Assembly: GCF_001307105.1 (NCBI RefSeq)
Contig: NZ_LGYN01000030.1
Span: 1 to 64,000, forward strand
Source of the DNA: Bacillus australimaris
Lineage (GTDB): Bacteria > Bacillota > Bacilli > Bacillales > Bacillaceae
Direction of reading: 5' to 3'
DNA length: 64,000 nt
Within the stretch, counting starts at the first letter, position 1. The number at the start of each line of letters is the position of its first letter. Shown here in pieces: positions 1 to 8,633 of the stretch. Position numbers and translations under genes: made by a program. The notes under the pieces are model-generated. The model worked only from the letters and a program-made list of their open reading frames with translations. It had not been told where the DNA came from and ran no database searches.

Positions 1-1
1 A

Positions 2-601
2 GTGACGGGAGCCACAGGTTTAACAGGAGCAACTGGAGTCACTGGTACTGGAGCAACGGGAGCTACAGGTCCAACGGGCGTTACCGGATCAAGTGCGATT
101 ATTCCATTTGCGTCTGGAGATCCTGTTATCTTGACAACAATTGCAGGCGGACTCGTTGGAACATCCAGCTTAGTCGGATTTGGTAACTCAGCCACAGGCG
201 TCAGTATTTTAGGTGGTATTATTGATTTAACCGGAGCAGCAGGCACCTTACTGAATATGGCGTTCTCTGTTCCGAGAGCCGGAACGATCACATCATTTGC
301 CGGCTATTTTAGTACGACAGCAGCCCTTTCTTTAGTGGGCACGAGTGTTACCGTTACAGCTAGTTTGTTTGCTTCACCGACGCCAAATAACAGCTTTACT
401 CAAGTAGCAAGCGTCACACTAGCTCCAGCCTTATCCGGGATTTTAACGCTGGGTGCTATTGCAAACGGTATTGCGACTGGTCTCAATGTAGCAGTTACAC
501 CGCAAACAAGATTGCTTGTTGTATTCTCTGCATCCGCTACAGGACTATCCTTAGTAAATACCGTAGCAGGCTATGCGAGTGCTGGTTTATCAATCACGTA
601 A
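2..601 (+). CDS. Collagen-like / BclB-type exosporium protein, C-terminal part (5' truncated by window)
   Basis: The first about 30 residues are Gly-X-Y collagen triplets rich in GATG and GPTG, where Thr is the usual glycosylation site in Bacillus exosporium collagens. They are followed by a roughly 165-residue Ala/Gly/Thr/Ser-rich beta domain containing SVPRAGTI and [10 protein letters not shown], typical of the C-terminal domain of BclB-related spore surface proteins. The reading frame is open at the window edge, so the true start and full collagen length are unseen. A strong terminator follows the stop directly. The likely role is a trimeric filament on the spore surface. This is inferred from domain style, not from a search. 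Confidence 0.75.
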   Translation: MTGATGLTGATGVTGTGATGATGPTGVTGSSAIIPFASGDPVILTTIAGGLVGTSSLVGFGNSATGVSILGGIIDLTGAAGTLLNMAFSVPRAGTITSFAGYFSTTAALSLVGTSVTVTASLFASPTPNNSFTQVASVTLAPALSGILTLGAIANGIATGLNVAVTPQTRLLVVFSASATGLSLVNTVAGYASAGLSIT

Positions 602-612
602 TAAGCACACAG

Positions 613-642
613 GGATGACTCGATTTTGAGTCGTCCTTTTTT
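613..642 (+). terminator. Rho-independent terminator after the collagen-like gene
   Basis: A 9-bp stem (GGATGACTC with GAGTCGTCC, one G-U pair) and a 6-nt loop are followed by a T-rich tract. Confidence 0.85.
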
Positions 643-675
643 GTTTGAAAGAATTTTCTCTTAACTTAGTGTGAA

Positions 676-691
676 AAAATGATATCATTTT
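676..691. promoter_or_regulatory. 16-bp perfect palindrome upstream of citS
   Basis: AAAATGATATCATTTT is self-complementary over all 16 bases. It lies between the collagen-gene terminator and the citS start, about 45 bases before the GTG. It could be an operator. No known regulator site is recognised in it. Confidence 0.35.
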
Positions 692-737
692 CTTAGAGTC
701 TATTCGGATGAATCTACTTAAATTAGGGGTTGTGGCG

Positions 738-2339
738 GTGAGGATGGGCAATAGGAAAGTCACTTTACAAACGAAAATTTTGGGGTTAATTATTGGGCTT
801 TTGCTTGTTGTCATTGCGTTATTGACCATTTGTTTTGGTTTTCTGCAGACATCAGAAAGACAGAGGCAAGCTGAACAGCTGGCGGTGCAAACCGCTAGAA
901 CGATCTCCTATATGCCGCCAATTAAAATATCGGTGGCTAGAGCAGTGTCTCAAAATGAAGAACAGGCAGTGCTTGAGCAAATGAAAGAGCAAGTCAGAGC
1001 CCATTCCGTCTTCATTACCAATCGAAAAGGAAAGGTTCTTTTTCATACGAATCATGAGGATATAGGAAAAACCATCAGCGTATCTGAAGGAAGAAGTACG
1101 CTCTTATTTGGAGGAACTTCCATATCGACTAGTGATTCTAATGGTGAAACCGTTGTCAGAGGCAGTGCGCCAATTATGAAAGAAACAGGAGGGCATGAAG
1201 AAATTATTGGGACAGTCACCGTTGAATTTTTAAAAAAAGAAATCGACCAAGCGACAGCCCATCAGTTATTAAAGCTTAGCTACATAGCTCTTCTTGTGCT
1301 CTTACCTGGGATATTCGGTGCGATTTTTTTAACGAGGAGTATTCGCAAAGATACATTCGGACTTGAGCCGCATGAAATTGCTTCGTTGTATCGAGAAAGA
1401 GAAGCGATGCTGCTTGCGATAAAAGAAGGGATCATTGCCTTTGACCGTAAAGGGGCAATTACGATGATGAATACATCAGCTGAACTTATGCTGCGTGTTT
1501 CATCTGAACTGCCCCTTCATATTGATCAAGTCTTGCCAAATGCTAATCTTCTTCTCTATTTAAAAGCAGAGACAATTGAACCTAACATCGAAGCCATCGT
1601 CAATGATAAAACCTATGTCTTAAATGTGAAAAAAGTGATGCAGGACAATCGAGTATTTGGAGGAATCGTGAGCTTCCGGGAGAAAACAGAGCTGACGAAG
1701 CTGCTAGATACATTAACAGAGGTCAGCCAATATTCAGAAGACCTGAGGGCACAAACGCACGAATTCTCAAATAAGCTGTATGCCATTTTAGGCTTGCTTG
1801 AGCTGAAGCAAGTCGATGAAGCGATCGACTTAATTAAAGAAGAATATCAACTACAAAACCGTCAGCACGACTTACTTATGAAGCAAATTCGTTCTCCTAA
1901 AATACAAGCCATTTTACTGGGCAAGTTAGGGAAAGCATCTGAGAAAAAAGTCCATTTTCATATTGATGAAAATAGCTCATTGGAGCCGCTTCCAGCTCAT
2001 TTAAGTTTATCTCACTTTATCACCATCATTGGCAATCTTGTAGATAATGCCTTTGAGGCGGTATTAAATAAGGAGAAACGCGAGGTAGACCTGTTCATCA
2101 CAGATATTGGGTTTGATATTATCATAGAAGTGTCCGATTCAGGTGATGGAGTAGATGAGGAAGAATTGTCACATATTTTCACAAGAGGCCATTCGTCAAA
2201 GGGAGAAGGGCGAGGCTACGGGCTAGCGAATGTGAAGGAAGTATTGGACGAACTTGGGGGCTGGATTGAAGTTGCGAACCAAAAAGAAGGCGGTGCCATC
2301 TTCACTGTATACATACCGAAAGGCACAAAGGGGGAATAG
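738..2339 (+). CDS. citS: CitS-type sensor histidine kinase for citrate/dicarboxylate
   Basis: Membrane sensor kinase of the CitA/DcuS family. A first membrane segment (about residues 14-36) is followed by a periplasmic-type sensor domain of about 140 residues, a second membrane segment (about 178-200) and a cytoplasmic PAS domain. The phospho-acceptor His lies in AQTHEFSNKLY (near residue 341). An HATPase domain follows, with NLVDNAFEA, DSGDGV and GRGYGL. It would phosphorylate CitT, the next gene. The start is uncertain: an ATG at 708 has no ribosome binding site, while GTG 738 follows AGGGG at a 7-8-base distance and was chosen; ATG 744 is also possible. The order citS-citT-yflP-citM matches B. 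subtilis. Confidence 0.9.
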   Translation: MRMGNRKVTLQTKILGLIIGLLLVVIALLTICFGFLQTSERQRQAEQLAVQTARTISYMPPIKISVARAVSQNEEQAVLEQMKEQVRAHSVFITNRKGKVLFHTNHEDIGKTISVSEGRSTLLFGGTSISTSDSNGETVVRGSAPIMKETGGHEEIIGTVTVEFLKKEIDQATAHQLLKLSYIALLVLLPGIFGAIFLTRSIRKDTFGLEPHEIASLYREREAMLLAIKEGIIAFDRKGAITMMNTSAELMLRVSSELPLHIDQVLPNANLLLYLKAETIEPNIEAIVNDKTYVLNVKKVMQDNRVFGGIVSFREKTELTKLLDTLTEVSQYSEDLRAQTHEFSNKLYAILGLLELKQVDEAIDLIKEEYQLQNRQHDLLMKQIRSPKIQAILLGKLGKASEKKVHFHIDENSSLEPLPAHLSLSHFITIIGNLVDNAFEAVLNKEKREVDLFITDIGFDIIIEVSDSGDGVDEEELSHIFTRGHSSKGEGRGYGLANVKEVLDELGGWIEVANQKEGGAIFTVYIPKGTKGE

Positions 2340-3038
2340 ATGGTGATTAAGGTACTCATTGCGGAAGACGATTTTCGAATCGCTGCCATTCATGAATCTT
2401 ATATAGAAAAGATAGAAGGATTTCAGGTCGCGGGAAAGGCAAAGAGTGCAAAGGATATGTGGGAGGCGCTCCAAAGGGAACAAGTCGATCTCATCTTGCT
2501 TGATGTCTATATGCCTGATGAGCTCGGCACAAACCTGCTCCCGCTTTTAAGAGAACGCTGTCCAGAAGTAGATGTGATCATTATCACGGCTGCAACGGAA
2601 ACGACGCTTTTAAGAGATGCGCTTCATTACGGAGTCGTTCATTATTTAATCAAACCGGTGACCGCACAAAAGTTTGCACAAGTCTTAACCGAATATAAAG
2701 AAAAGAAAGACATCATCAATTCAAAGGATGAAGTCAATCAGACGATGATTGATCTGTTTTTTGGGCAGATGCAGGAAGAGCCAAAACAAAAAGATGATAG
2801 AGACTTGCCTACAGGCATCAATTCATTGACCTTGGATAAAGTGAAAACATTGATGGCATCAGAGAATAGCGGAATTACAGCAGAAGAACTCGGAGAAAAG
2901 ATGGGCGCATCACGCACAACAGCGAGACGGTACGTAGAGTATCTTGTGACAACAGGGGAATGCCGGGCAGAGCTTGCATACGGAATCATTGGCAGACCTG
3001 AACGAAAATATTATCCAGCCAAACAAACGGAGTTATAA
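2340..3038 (+). CDS. citT: CitT-type response regulator
   Basis: It starts directly after the citS stop, with AAAGGGGGA as ribosome binding site, so the two are translationally coupled. The receiver domain spans residues 1-120, with acidic residues E9-D11, phospho-acceptor Asp55 in ILLDVYMPDE and Lys105 in YLIKPVT. The C-terminal third carries a helix-turn-helix (GASRTTARRYVEYL, about 187-200) of the CitB/DcuR class. In B. subtilis CitT activates citM in response to citrate. The same role is inferred here because citM lies downstream of the same gene group. Confidence 0.92.
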   Translation: MVIKVLIAEDDFRIAAIHESYIEKIEGFQVAGKAKSAKDMWEALQREQVDLILLDVYMPDELGTNLLPLLRERCPEVDVIIITAATETTLLRDALHYGVVHYLIKPVTAQKFAQVLTEYKEKKDIINSKDEVNQTMIDLFFGQMQEEPKQKDDRDLPTGINSLTLDKVKTLMASENSGITAEELGEKMGASRTTARRYVEYLVTTGECRAELAYGIIGRPERKYYPAKQTEL

Positions 3039-3041
3039 AAG

Positions 3042-4019
3042 ATGAAAAAGGGAATACTCTTTGTCATCGTGCTCTGCCTTTGTATCACGCTTACCTTTAA
3101 TGAAAAAGAGGCCGGAGATTCTTTCCTTCAGCAAAGCTCCTTATACATTGTGGTATCAGGTGTACCAGAGGGAGGATTTGACCAAACGGCTCAGGTCATG
3201 AAATCAGTGCTTGAACAAGAAAAGCTGGTGCAGCGGCCAGTGAATATCCTTTATCAAAGAGGCGGGACCGTGGACAAAGGATGGACATATATGATGGAGC
3301 GGGAAGCCAACTATATCAGTTTAAATTCAAGCTTATTGCTGAGCCGGAATTTGCTTGGTAGCAGTAACGTGACAATGAATGATGTGACACCACTCGCGAT
3401 CCTTGCAGAAGAGTGGCAGGTCGTCGCAGTCCCTGTGGATTCTCCTTTCTCAAATGGGAAGGAGCTATTAAACACATTAAAGAAGAAACCGGATTCCTTA
3501 AAAATTGGATTTGCCCCAGACTTCGGAAATGATGATCAAATCTCGTTCGCTCGGGCAGCCGAAATGGCAGGGATTGATCCATATCGCATTCAATTTTTGA
3601 AATTTGACAGTGCAGATGATTTATTTCAGGCGCTCATCGACCATGAGGTGGATGCCGCAACGACCACCTTTACAGAGGTTCGTCATGATTATGAAAAAAA
3701 GAGGCTGAAGCTTGTTGCGACCACAACGAATCAGCGTTTAGAGGGCTTTCAAGATGTGCCGACTTGGAAAGAACAGGGCATCCCGCTCATCTTTTCACAT
3801 TGGCGTGGTGTGATGGGCCCAAAACAAATGAGTCAGCATGACATTCGTGAATGGGATCAGCTTCTTCAAAAAATGACACAAACGAAGTCATGGAAAAAGC
3901 AACTAATGCAAAAAGGATGGACAGGTCGTTATATGAACAGCAAAGAGGCAAAGATCTTTATGGAAGATCAATTGAGGCGGTATGAGCAGTTTATCCAAGG
4001 AGAACAAGCGGTCGAGTGA
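3042..4019 (+). CDS. yflP: YflP-like tripartite tricarboxylate transporter substrate-binding protein
   Basis: A 325-residue extracytoplasmic solute-binding protein of the TctC/Bug family. It has a short hydrophobic N-terminal signal (about residues 4-18), then a family-typical SGVPEGGFDQTAQVM segment and a DVPTWKEQGI motif near the C-terminal lobe. It follows citT by 3 bases, so citS-citT-yflP form one operon. No TctA/TctB membrane subunits are encoded nearby. It may therefore present citrate to the CitS sensor rather than feed a transporter, which is inference. The signal peptide contains cysteines (LCLC), but a convincing lipobox is not clear. A terminator overlaps the stop codon. Confidence 0.85.
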   Translation: MKKGILFVIVLCLCITLTFNEKEAGDSFLQQSSLYIVVSGVPEGGFDQTAQVMKSVLEQEKLVQRPVNILYQRGGTVDKGWTYMMEREANYISLNSSLLLSRNLLGSSNVTMNDVTPLAILAEEWQVVAVPVDSPFSNGKELLNTLKKKPDSLKIGFAPDFGNDDQISFARAAEMAGIDPYRIQFLKFDSADDLFQALIDHEVDAATTTFTEVRHDYEKKRLKLVATTTNQRLEGFQDVPTWKEQGIPLIFSHWRGVMGPKQMSQHDIREWDQLLQKMTQTKSWKKQLMQKGWTGRYMNSKEAKIFMEDQLRRYEQFIQGEQAVE

Positions 4020-4032
4020 GACCGCTTTTTTT
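4008..4032 (+). terminator. Terminator overlapping the yflP stop codon
   Basis: The stem GCGGTC/GACCGC has the TGA stop inside its 6-nt loop, then seven Ts. It separates citST-yflP from citM. Confidence 0.85.
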
Positions 4033-4164
4033 ATGCAATGTTTTGAACAAAATGAACAAAAAGCATTTATCGACCGAAAAAGAATTAAAATTCATAATAT
4101 TTACTTCAATTTCAACGTCAGATATGATGACTGAAAGGGTTGGAAATGGGATTCCAATAAATTA

Positions 4165-4180
4165 ATGAAAGCGTATACAA
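4165..4180 (+). promoter_or_regulatory. cre site (CcpA) upstream of citM
   Basis: ATGAAAGCGTATACAA matches the catabolite-responsive element consensus WTGNAARCGNWWWCAW at every position. It ends 17 bases before the citM start, a position suited to repression. B. subtilis citM is known to be catabolite repressed. Confidence 0.8.
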
Positions 4181-4197
4181 TATAAGGGGTGAACAAC

Positions 4198-5496
4198 ATG
4201 TTAGCGATCTTAGGATTTCTTATGATGATAGTATTTATGGTGTTGATTATGACGAAGCGTATGTCTGTTTTAACGGCATTGGTATTAACACCGATTGCAT
4301 TTGCTCTTATTGCAGGTTTTCATTTTACTGAAATTTCAGACATGATTGTCAAAGGTGTGCAGCAAGTCGCACCGACAGCGGTCATGATCATGTTTGCGAT
4401 TTTGTATTTTGGCATTATGATAGATGCGGGATTATTTGACCCGATGGTAGCGAAAATTTTAAAAATCGTTAAAGGCGATCCATTAAAAATTGTCGTCGGA
4501 ACAGCAGTCCTGACGATGCTTGTGGCACTTGATGGTGATGGGACAACGACGTACATGATTACAACAACAGCGATGCTTCCTTTGTTTACGTTGCTTGGCA
4601 TTCGTCCGATTATTTTAGCGGGAATTGCTGGAGTTGGTATGGGGATTATGAATACGATTCCATGGGGAGGAGCCACACCTAGAGCGGCGAGTGCACTTGG
4701 CGTCGACCCTTCCCTTTTATTTGGACCGATGATTCCAGTCATTGGCGCAGGGGTTTTGAGTATGATTGTTGTGGCATACTTTCTTGGAAAATCCGAAAGA
4801 AAACGTCTCGGTGTCATTGAACTCGACCAGCCGATTCATGCAAATGAAATGGCAGCAGCCCTGCAAGATGACATCAAACGACCGAAACTTTGGTGGTTTA
4901 ACCTGACGCTTACCTTGTTATTGGTGCTGCTTCTTGTATCAGGCAAAGTCAGCTTAACTGTTTTATTTGTTCTTGCATTCTGCGTCGCAATTATCGTGAA
5001 CTATCCGAACTTGGACCAGCAGCGTGAGCGAATTGCGGCTCACTCAACAAACGTCTTAGCCATTGCGTCGATGATTTTTGCGGCAGGTGTTTTTACAGGT
5101 ATTTTAACTGGAACGAAAATGGTTGATGAAATGGCGATTTCGATTGTCTCTGCGATTCCAGAGCAGCTTGGCGGCTTTATTCCAGTGATTGTTGCATTAA
5201 CAAGCGGGATCTTTACTTTCTTTATGCCGAATGATGCATACTTTTATGGTGTACTGCCGATCCTATCAGAAACAGCGGCAGCATACGGTGTCGATAAAAT
5301 TGAGATTGCCAGAGCCTCTATTATTGGTCAGCCGATTCATATGTTAAGTCCACTTGTTCCATCGACTCATTTACTTGTTGGACTTGTAGGTGTATCACTG
5401 GATCAGCATCAGAAATTTGGGATGAAATGGGCTGTACTTGCAGTCGTCGCTATGACCGTCGTGGCGGTTCTCATCGGAGCCATTTCCATCTGGTAA
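4198..5496 (+). CDS. citM: Mg2+-citrate secondary transporter
   Basis: A 432-residue polytopic membrane protein of the CitMHS family, with the signature ALDGDGTTTYMIT and the C-terminal GQPIHMLSPLVPSTHLL motif. It imports citrate complexed with Mg2+ by H+ symport. ATG 4198 was chosen because AAGGGG lies 8 bases upstream; GTG 4189 lies inside that ribosome binding site. The preceding 165-bp gap holds a perfect cre site and an AT-rich stretch where CitT would be expected to bind. Uptake is therefore predicted to need citrate (CitST) and absence of preferred sugars (CcpA). CitM and CitH/CitN cannot be separated with certainty by eye. Confidence 0.9.
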   Translation: MLAILGFLMMIVFMVLIMTKRMSVLTALVLTPIAFALIAGFHFTEISDMIVKGVQQVAPTAVMIMFAILYFGIMIDAGLFDPMVAKILKIVKGDPLKIVVGTAVLTMLVALDGDGTTTYMITTTAMLPLFTLLGIRPIILAGIAGVGMGIMNTIPWGGATPRAASALGVDPSLLFGPMIPVIGAGVLSMIVVAYFLGKSERKRLGVIELDQPIHANEMAAALQDDIKRPKLWWFNLTLTLLLVLLLVSGKVSLTVLFVLAFCVAIIVNYPNLDQQRERIAAHSTNVLAIASMIFAAGVFTGILTGTKMVDEMAISIVSAIPEQLGGFIPVIVALTSGIFTFFMPNDAYFYGVLPILSETAAAYGVDKIEIARASIIGQPIHMLSPLVPSTHLLVGLVGVSLDQHQKFGMKWAVLAVVAMTVVAVLIGAISIW

Positions 5497-5503
5497 ATAA
5501 AAG

Positions 5504-5532
5504 AGTGTCTGCTGTGAGCAGGCACTTTTTTT
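5504..5532 (+). terminator. citM terminator
   Basis: A 10-bp stem (AGTGTCTGCT/AGCAGGCACT) with a 3-nt loop is followed by a T-tract. Confidence 0.85.
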
Positions 5533-5672
5533 AGGTCATATTGCTGAGATGCTCGATTCAATCGCCCTATACAAAGACATGTCTGTTCCTCCAAAAGATA
5601 TATTTTTGAAAAATGCTGACACTTTTGCTGTTTTTTTCTTTATAATGCAAATCAACGAAGGGAGAGGATAGC

Positions 5673-7304
5673 ATGTCCAAACGAAAAGGTACGATTCTTT
5701 TTGCTGCATTATGCCTCATAGCAGGAAGTTTGTCGATGGTAAACCCAGCTTCAGCTTATGCCAAAACCCCTTATTATGGAAAAAGTTACGAACAGCCAGT
5801 CTCAGTGAAAAAGCTGTACCCTGAGCCTGACGAGACGTTTGATACCCCTGCCTTTCAGAAAAAAGGAGAAGCATTTACGACACAAGAAGAACTTCAAGCA
5901 TTCTTACGAGACATTGTCCGCAAAAGTCCTTACGCCACCCAGAAACAGATTGGAACATCCATTGAAGGCAGGTCCATCTCGGCCCTGTACTTTACAAAGG
6001 ATCGCTCCATCACTCCACTTTCAAAAAAGCCAACAATCTGGCTCCAAGCGCAAATACACGGAAATGAACCAGCCTCTGGTGAATCTGCTCTCGTCATTGC
6101 AAAACGATTAGCAGGTGAAGAAGGAGAGCGTATACTCAATCATGTCAATATCATCATTGTCCCAAGAATCAATCCCGATGGTTCTTATGCTTTTGACCGC
6201 AGACTGGCAAATGGATTGGATGGAAACCGTGATCATATGACATTAGAATCTCCAGAACTGACAGCCCTCCATCAAGAATTTAATCGATACGCACCAGAAG
6301 TGGTCATTGATGCTCATGAATACGATGTAGGTCAAAAGCAGTTTGAAGATATCGGCTCATCAGGCGCCCTCAAATATCATGATTTGCTTATCTTATCAGG
6401 GAAGAATTTAAACATTCCTGAAAGCATTAGGCTGATGTCAAATGAATTATATGTCAACGGAGTTCGCGAAACGCTGACGAATCAAGGGTTTTCTAACGAT
6501 TTGTATTATACAAACACAAGAGGAGAGGATGGCAAGATCGACATCTATGAAGGCGGAACGGATGCGCGAATTGGTCGAAATGCCTTTGCACTCTCGCCAG
6601 CCTTGTCATTTCTAGTAGAAAGCAGAGGGATTGGAATAGGAAGAGAGGACTTTGTCCGCCGCGTCGCAGCACAAGTCACCACTCATGAAAAAATCATTGA
6701 GACTACAGTGAAGCATGCTAAGCAGATCAAGCAGCAAATGGTAACGGAGCGGTTAAAGCTTGTGAAAAAAGGACTTCAATCAAATGATGACGATCAAGTC
6801 GTCATTCAAGATGCTTTCAAATCACCTGTTGATGACACGCTGGAAATGGTTGATATTGAGAAAGGACAGACCACCAATGTTCCTGTACGCTTTCATAGTG
6901 CGAGCGATGCTGTTCCAGTTTTGACAAGAGAACGGCCGACAGCATATCTTATTCTTCCGGGTCATGAAGGAGTAGAAAGGAAACTCAGAACACTAGGACT
7001 AAAAAGTGTCACATTGCCGGTTGGCATGAAGGTGCCGGTACAAGCCTACAAGGTGACAAAACGAGAGGAAAAGAGCAAAACGGATATTCAGCTTGAGACG
7101 GAACTCATTGAAAAGAAACGCCAGCTGCCAAAAGGAACGAAGGTATATGTCACGGCACAGCCGCAAACCAACTTGCTGTCACTTGCCCTTGAACCAGAAT
7201 CAAAGGACAGCTATATGTCATCAGGTTTTATTGCTTCAAAAGCAGGGGATGAACTGCCAGTCTATCGTTACTTGCTTCCTCAAAAGACGTTAGGCATTCA
7301 ATAA
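5673..7304 (+). CDS. Secreted M14-family zinc carboxypeptidase
   Basis: A 543-residue protein with a Sec signal peptide (hydrophobic residues 8-20, then NPASAYA). The M14 zinc site is complete: H129-x-x-E132 in QIHGNEPASGE and H215 in VIDAHEYD. The substrate carboxylate-binding pair is N185-R186, and a glutamate in FLVESRGIG (about 317) would be the catalytic base. The domain ends near residue 350. The remaining 190 residues form an accessory beta-rich region of unknown role. A TATAAT box lies 27 bases upstream, and AGGGAGAGG is the ribosome binding site. It is monocistronic between citM and the padC locus and probably scavenges peptides outside the cell. Confidence 0.85.
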   Translation: MSKRKGTILFAALCLIAGSLSMVNPASAYAKTPYYGKSYEQPVSVKKLYPEPDETFDTPAFQKKGEAFTTQEELQAFLRDIVRKSPYATQKQIGTSIEGRSISALYFTKDRSITPLSKKPTIWLQAQIHGNEPASGESALVIAKRLAGEEGERILNHVNIIIVPRINPDGSYAFDRRLANGLDGNRDHMTLESPELTALHQEFNRYAPEVVIDAHEYDVGQKQFEDIGSSGALKYHDLLILSGKNLNIPESIRLMSNELYVNGVRETLTNQGFSNDLYYTNTRGEDGKIDIYEGGTDARIGRNAFALSPALSFLVESRGIGIGREDFVRRVAAQVTTHEKIIETTVKHAKQIKQQMVTERLKLVKKGLQSNDDDQVVIQDAFKSPVDDTLEMVDIEKGQTTNVPVRFHSASDAVPVLTRERPTAYLILPGHEGVERKLRTLGLKSVTLPVGMKVPVQAYKVTKREEKSKTDIQLETELIEKKRQLPKGTKVYVTAQPQTNLLSLALEPESKDSYMSSGFIASKAGDELPVYRYLLPQKTLGIQ

Positions 7305-7375
7305 AAAAGGGCTAAAATATCTTTTTAGCCCTTTGTCAAACATCTAGAAGCGGCACAGTGCGTGTCGCTTTTTTA
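7305..7375 (+). repeat. Remnant copy (D) of the terminator-associated repeat, plus double terminator
   Basis: The first hairpin (GGGCTAAAA/TTTTAGCCC, 7309-7331) followed by TTTGTCAAACA matches the right-hand hairpin and flank of the longer repeats at 44550 and 51996. A second stem (AGCGGCAC/GTGTCGCT, 7349-7369) with a T-tract is the terminator proper. The left CAGCGTG part is absent. It serves the carboxypeptidase gene and probably also padC from the other side. Confidence 0.6.
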
Positions 7376-7858
7376 TTTTCGTCCAGCTCTTATTTCATCT
7401 GTCATGCCTTCATATGGCGCTTCTGCGATAATGGTTTCATCATTCACACCTGCATGATGGATATACGTAATGTCCGCAAATTCTGGGACAACATATTTCG
7501 GATAGGTTTCGTATTTCTCACGAGATTCTTTCATGAGGTCGATATAGTCATTTTGATAGCAAACAGTGATATCTGGACGTTCATGCACCCATTTTGGGAA
7601 GAAGATGACGCCATGCATGCGTTTTTCTTCAGGCATAAAGTTCAGAGAGACGTCTGTTCCAGTTGGTTCTGTCCAGGAGACTTTGTATACGCCCTTTGTC
7701 AGCTTTACAATATTTACTTCTTGATCACGGACCCAGCGTCCTCCAACCATTCCACTGTGAATGCGGTAATCAATGGTGTGATCGTTTTTAATGTAAATCT
7801 CATATTCCCAGCCATTTTCATACGTATAAATCATATGAAGCCCAACGAATTGATCCAT
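7373..7858 (-). CDS. padC: Phenolic acid decarboxylase
   Basis: A 161-residue cofactor-free enzyme that decarboxylates p-coumaric, ferulic and caffeic acids to vinyl phenols, detoxifying plant hydroxycinnamates. The active-site residues known from the B. pumilus enzyme are all present with this start: Tyr11, Tyr13, Arg41 and Glu64. The start at MDQF follows GAAGGA at a 6-base distance; the upstream in-frame ATG would shift these positions and has no ribosome binding site. It is divergent from padR, whose operator lies in the shared 113-bp gap. It is nearly identical to known Bacillus PadC proteins by eye. Confidence 0.97.
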   Translation of the reverse strand: MDQFVGLHMIYTYENGWEYEIYIKNDHTIDYRIHSGMVGGRWVRDQEVNIVKLTKGVYKVSWTEPTGTDVSLNFMPEEKRMHGVIFFPKWVHERPDITVCYQNDYIDLMKESREKYETYPKYVVPEFADITYIHHAGVNDETIIAEAPYEGMTDEIRAGRK

Positions 7859-7897
7859 GTCGATTCCTTCTTTCATTAAAATGATGTTGTTTCAAAC

Positions 7898-7913
7898 ATG
7901 TCGTGATTTACAT
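7898..7913. promoter_or_regulatory. PadR operator between padC and padR
   Basis: ATGT-CGTGATTT-ACAT is an exact instance of the ATGT-N8-ACAT inverted repeat bound by PadR. It lies in the divergent promoter region, so one site could govern both genes. Confidence 0.75.
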
Positions 7914-7971
7914 GTTTATTTTAAAGTCTATGATATACTATTGTCAAAGAATAAGCGTTGGAGGCACATCC

Positions 7972-8529
7972 ATGAGAGTATTGAAATATGCCATTCTTGG
8001 CTTACTAGATCAGCGTGAGCTGACGGGATATGATATCACGAAACATTTTAAGGATTCCCTTGGACAGTTTTGGAGTGCGAAGCACAGTCAGATTTACCCT
8101 GAGCTGAAGCGTCTCACAGAGGAAGGGTTTATTGAATTTGATATTCGCATACAAGGGAAAAAGCTGGAGAAGAAGGTCTATCAAATCACAGCGGCAGGAA
8201 AAGAAGAAGTGCGTCAGTGGTTAAGAACTAAAGACCCGATTCCGGAAACAACAAAGGATGAATTCATGCTTAAAACATTTTTCATCTCCTCCATGAACAA
8301 AAAAGAAGCGGCTGACCTGTTTGCACATCAATTGCTAGAACGCACCAAGAAAGTAGACATGCTAGAACAGAAACTGCATGCTTTAACGGAGGAAGACCCT
8401 TCTGCTGAATCGCTGCATTCGGCGCAATTTGGGCATTACTTAGTGCTGACAAGGGCAATTGAAAGAGAAAAAGGCTATGTCCGCTGGCTCCAAAAGACCC
8501 TTAAGCGTATTGAAACATCTGCTGTCTAA
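7972..8529 (+). CDS. padR: PadR, phenolic-acid-responsive repressor
   Basis: A 185-residue regulator. The winged helix (MRVLKYAILGLL, GYDITKHF, FWSAKHSQIYPELKRL) is followed by a C-terminal helical dimerisation region from about residue 95, including FGHYLVL and REKGYVRWL. It closely resembles B. subtilis PadR by eye. ATG 7972 follows GGAGG (ribosome binding site); the longer frame upstream has none. It represses padC until a phenolic acid is present. In contrast to many other PadR-family members, its target is visible next door. Confidence 0.93.
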   Translation: MRVLKYAILGLLDQRELTGYDITKHFKDSLGQFWSAKHSQIYPELKRLTEEGFIEFDIRIQGKKLEKKVYQITAAGKEEVRQWLRTKDPIPETTKDEFMLKTFFISSMNKKEAADLFAHQLLERTKKVDMLEQKLHALTEEDPSAESLHSAQFGHYLVLTRAIEREKGYVRWLQKTLKRIETSAV

Positions 8530-8633
8530 GGACAATGGTCGGATGATATGATAAAAAATGGTTTGAAACGAGTGAATTTATTAATAGAAACCGCTACAAT
8601 GGATATATTCGTATTAAAGTGAGGCGAGTATGT

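Noticed and set aside
2-110. Short tandem repeats at the window start as a CRISPR or VNTR
   Set aside because: They are collagen Gly-X-Y codons in a coding frame, with no spacers.
4320-4817. Long minus-strand frame (165 codons) opposite citM
   Set aside because: It is antisense to a clear transporter gene, with Ile/Pro-rich shadow composition and no ribosome binding site.
7358-7879. 173-codon plus-strand frame covering padC
   Set aside because: PadC on the minus strand has all its active-site residues; the plus-strand frame starts inside the terminator and is rich in Phe/His/Cys shadows.
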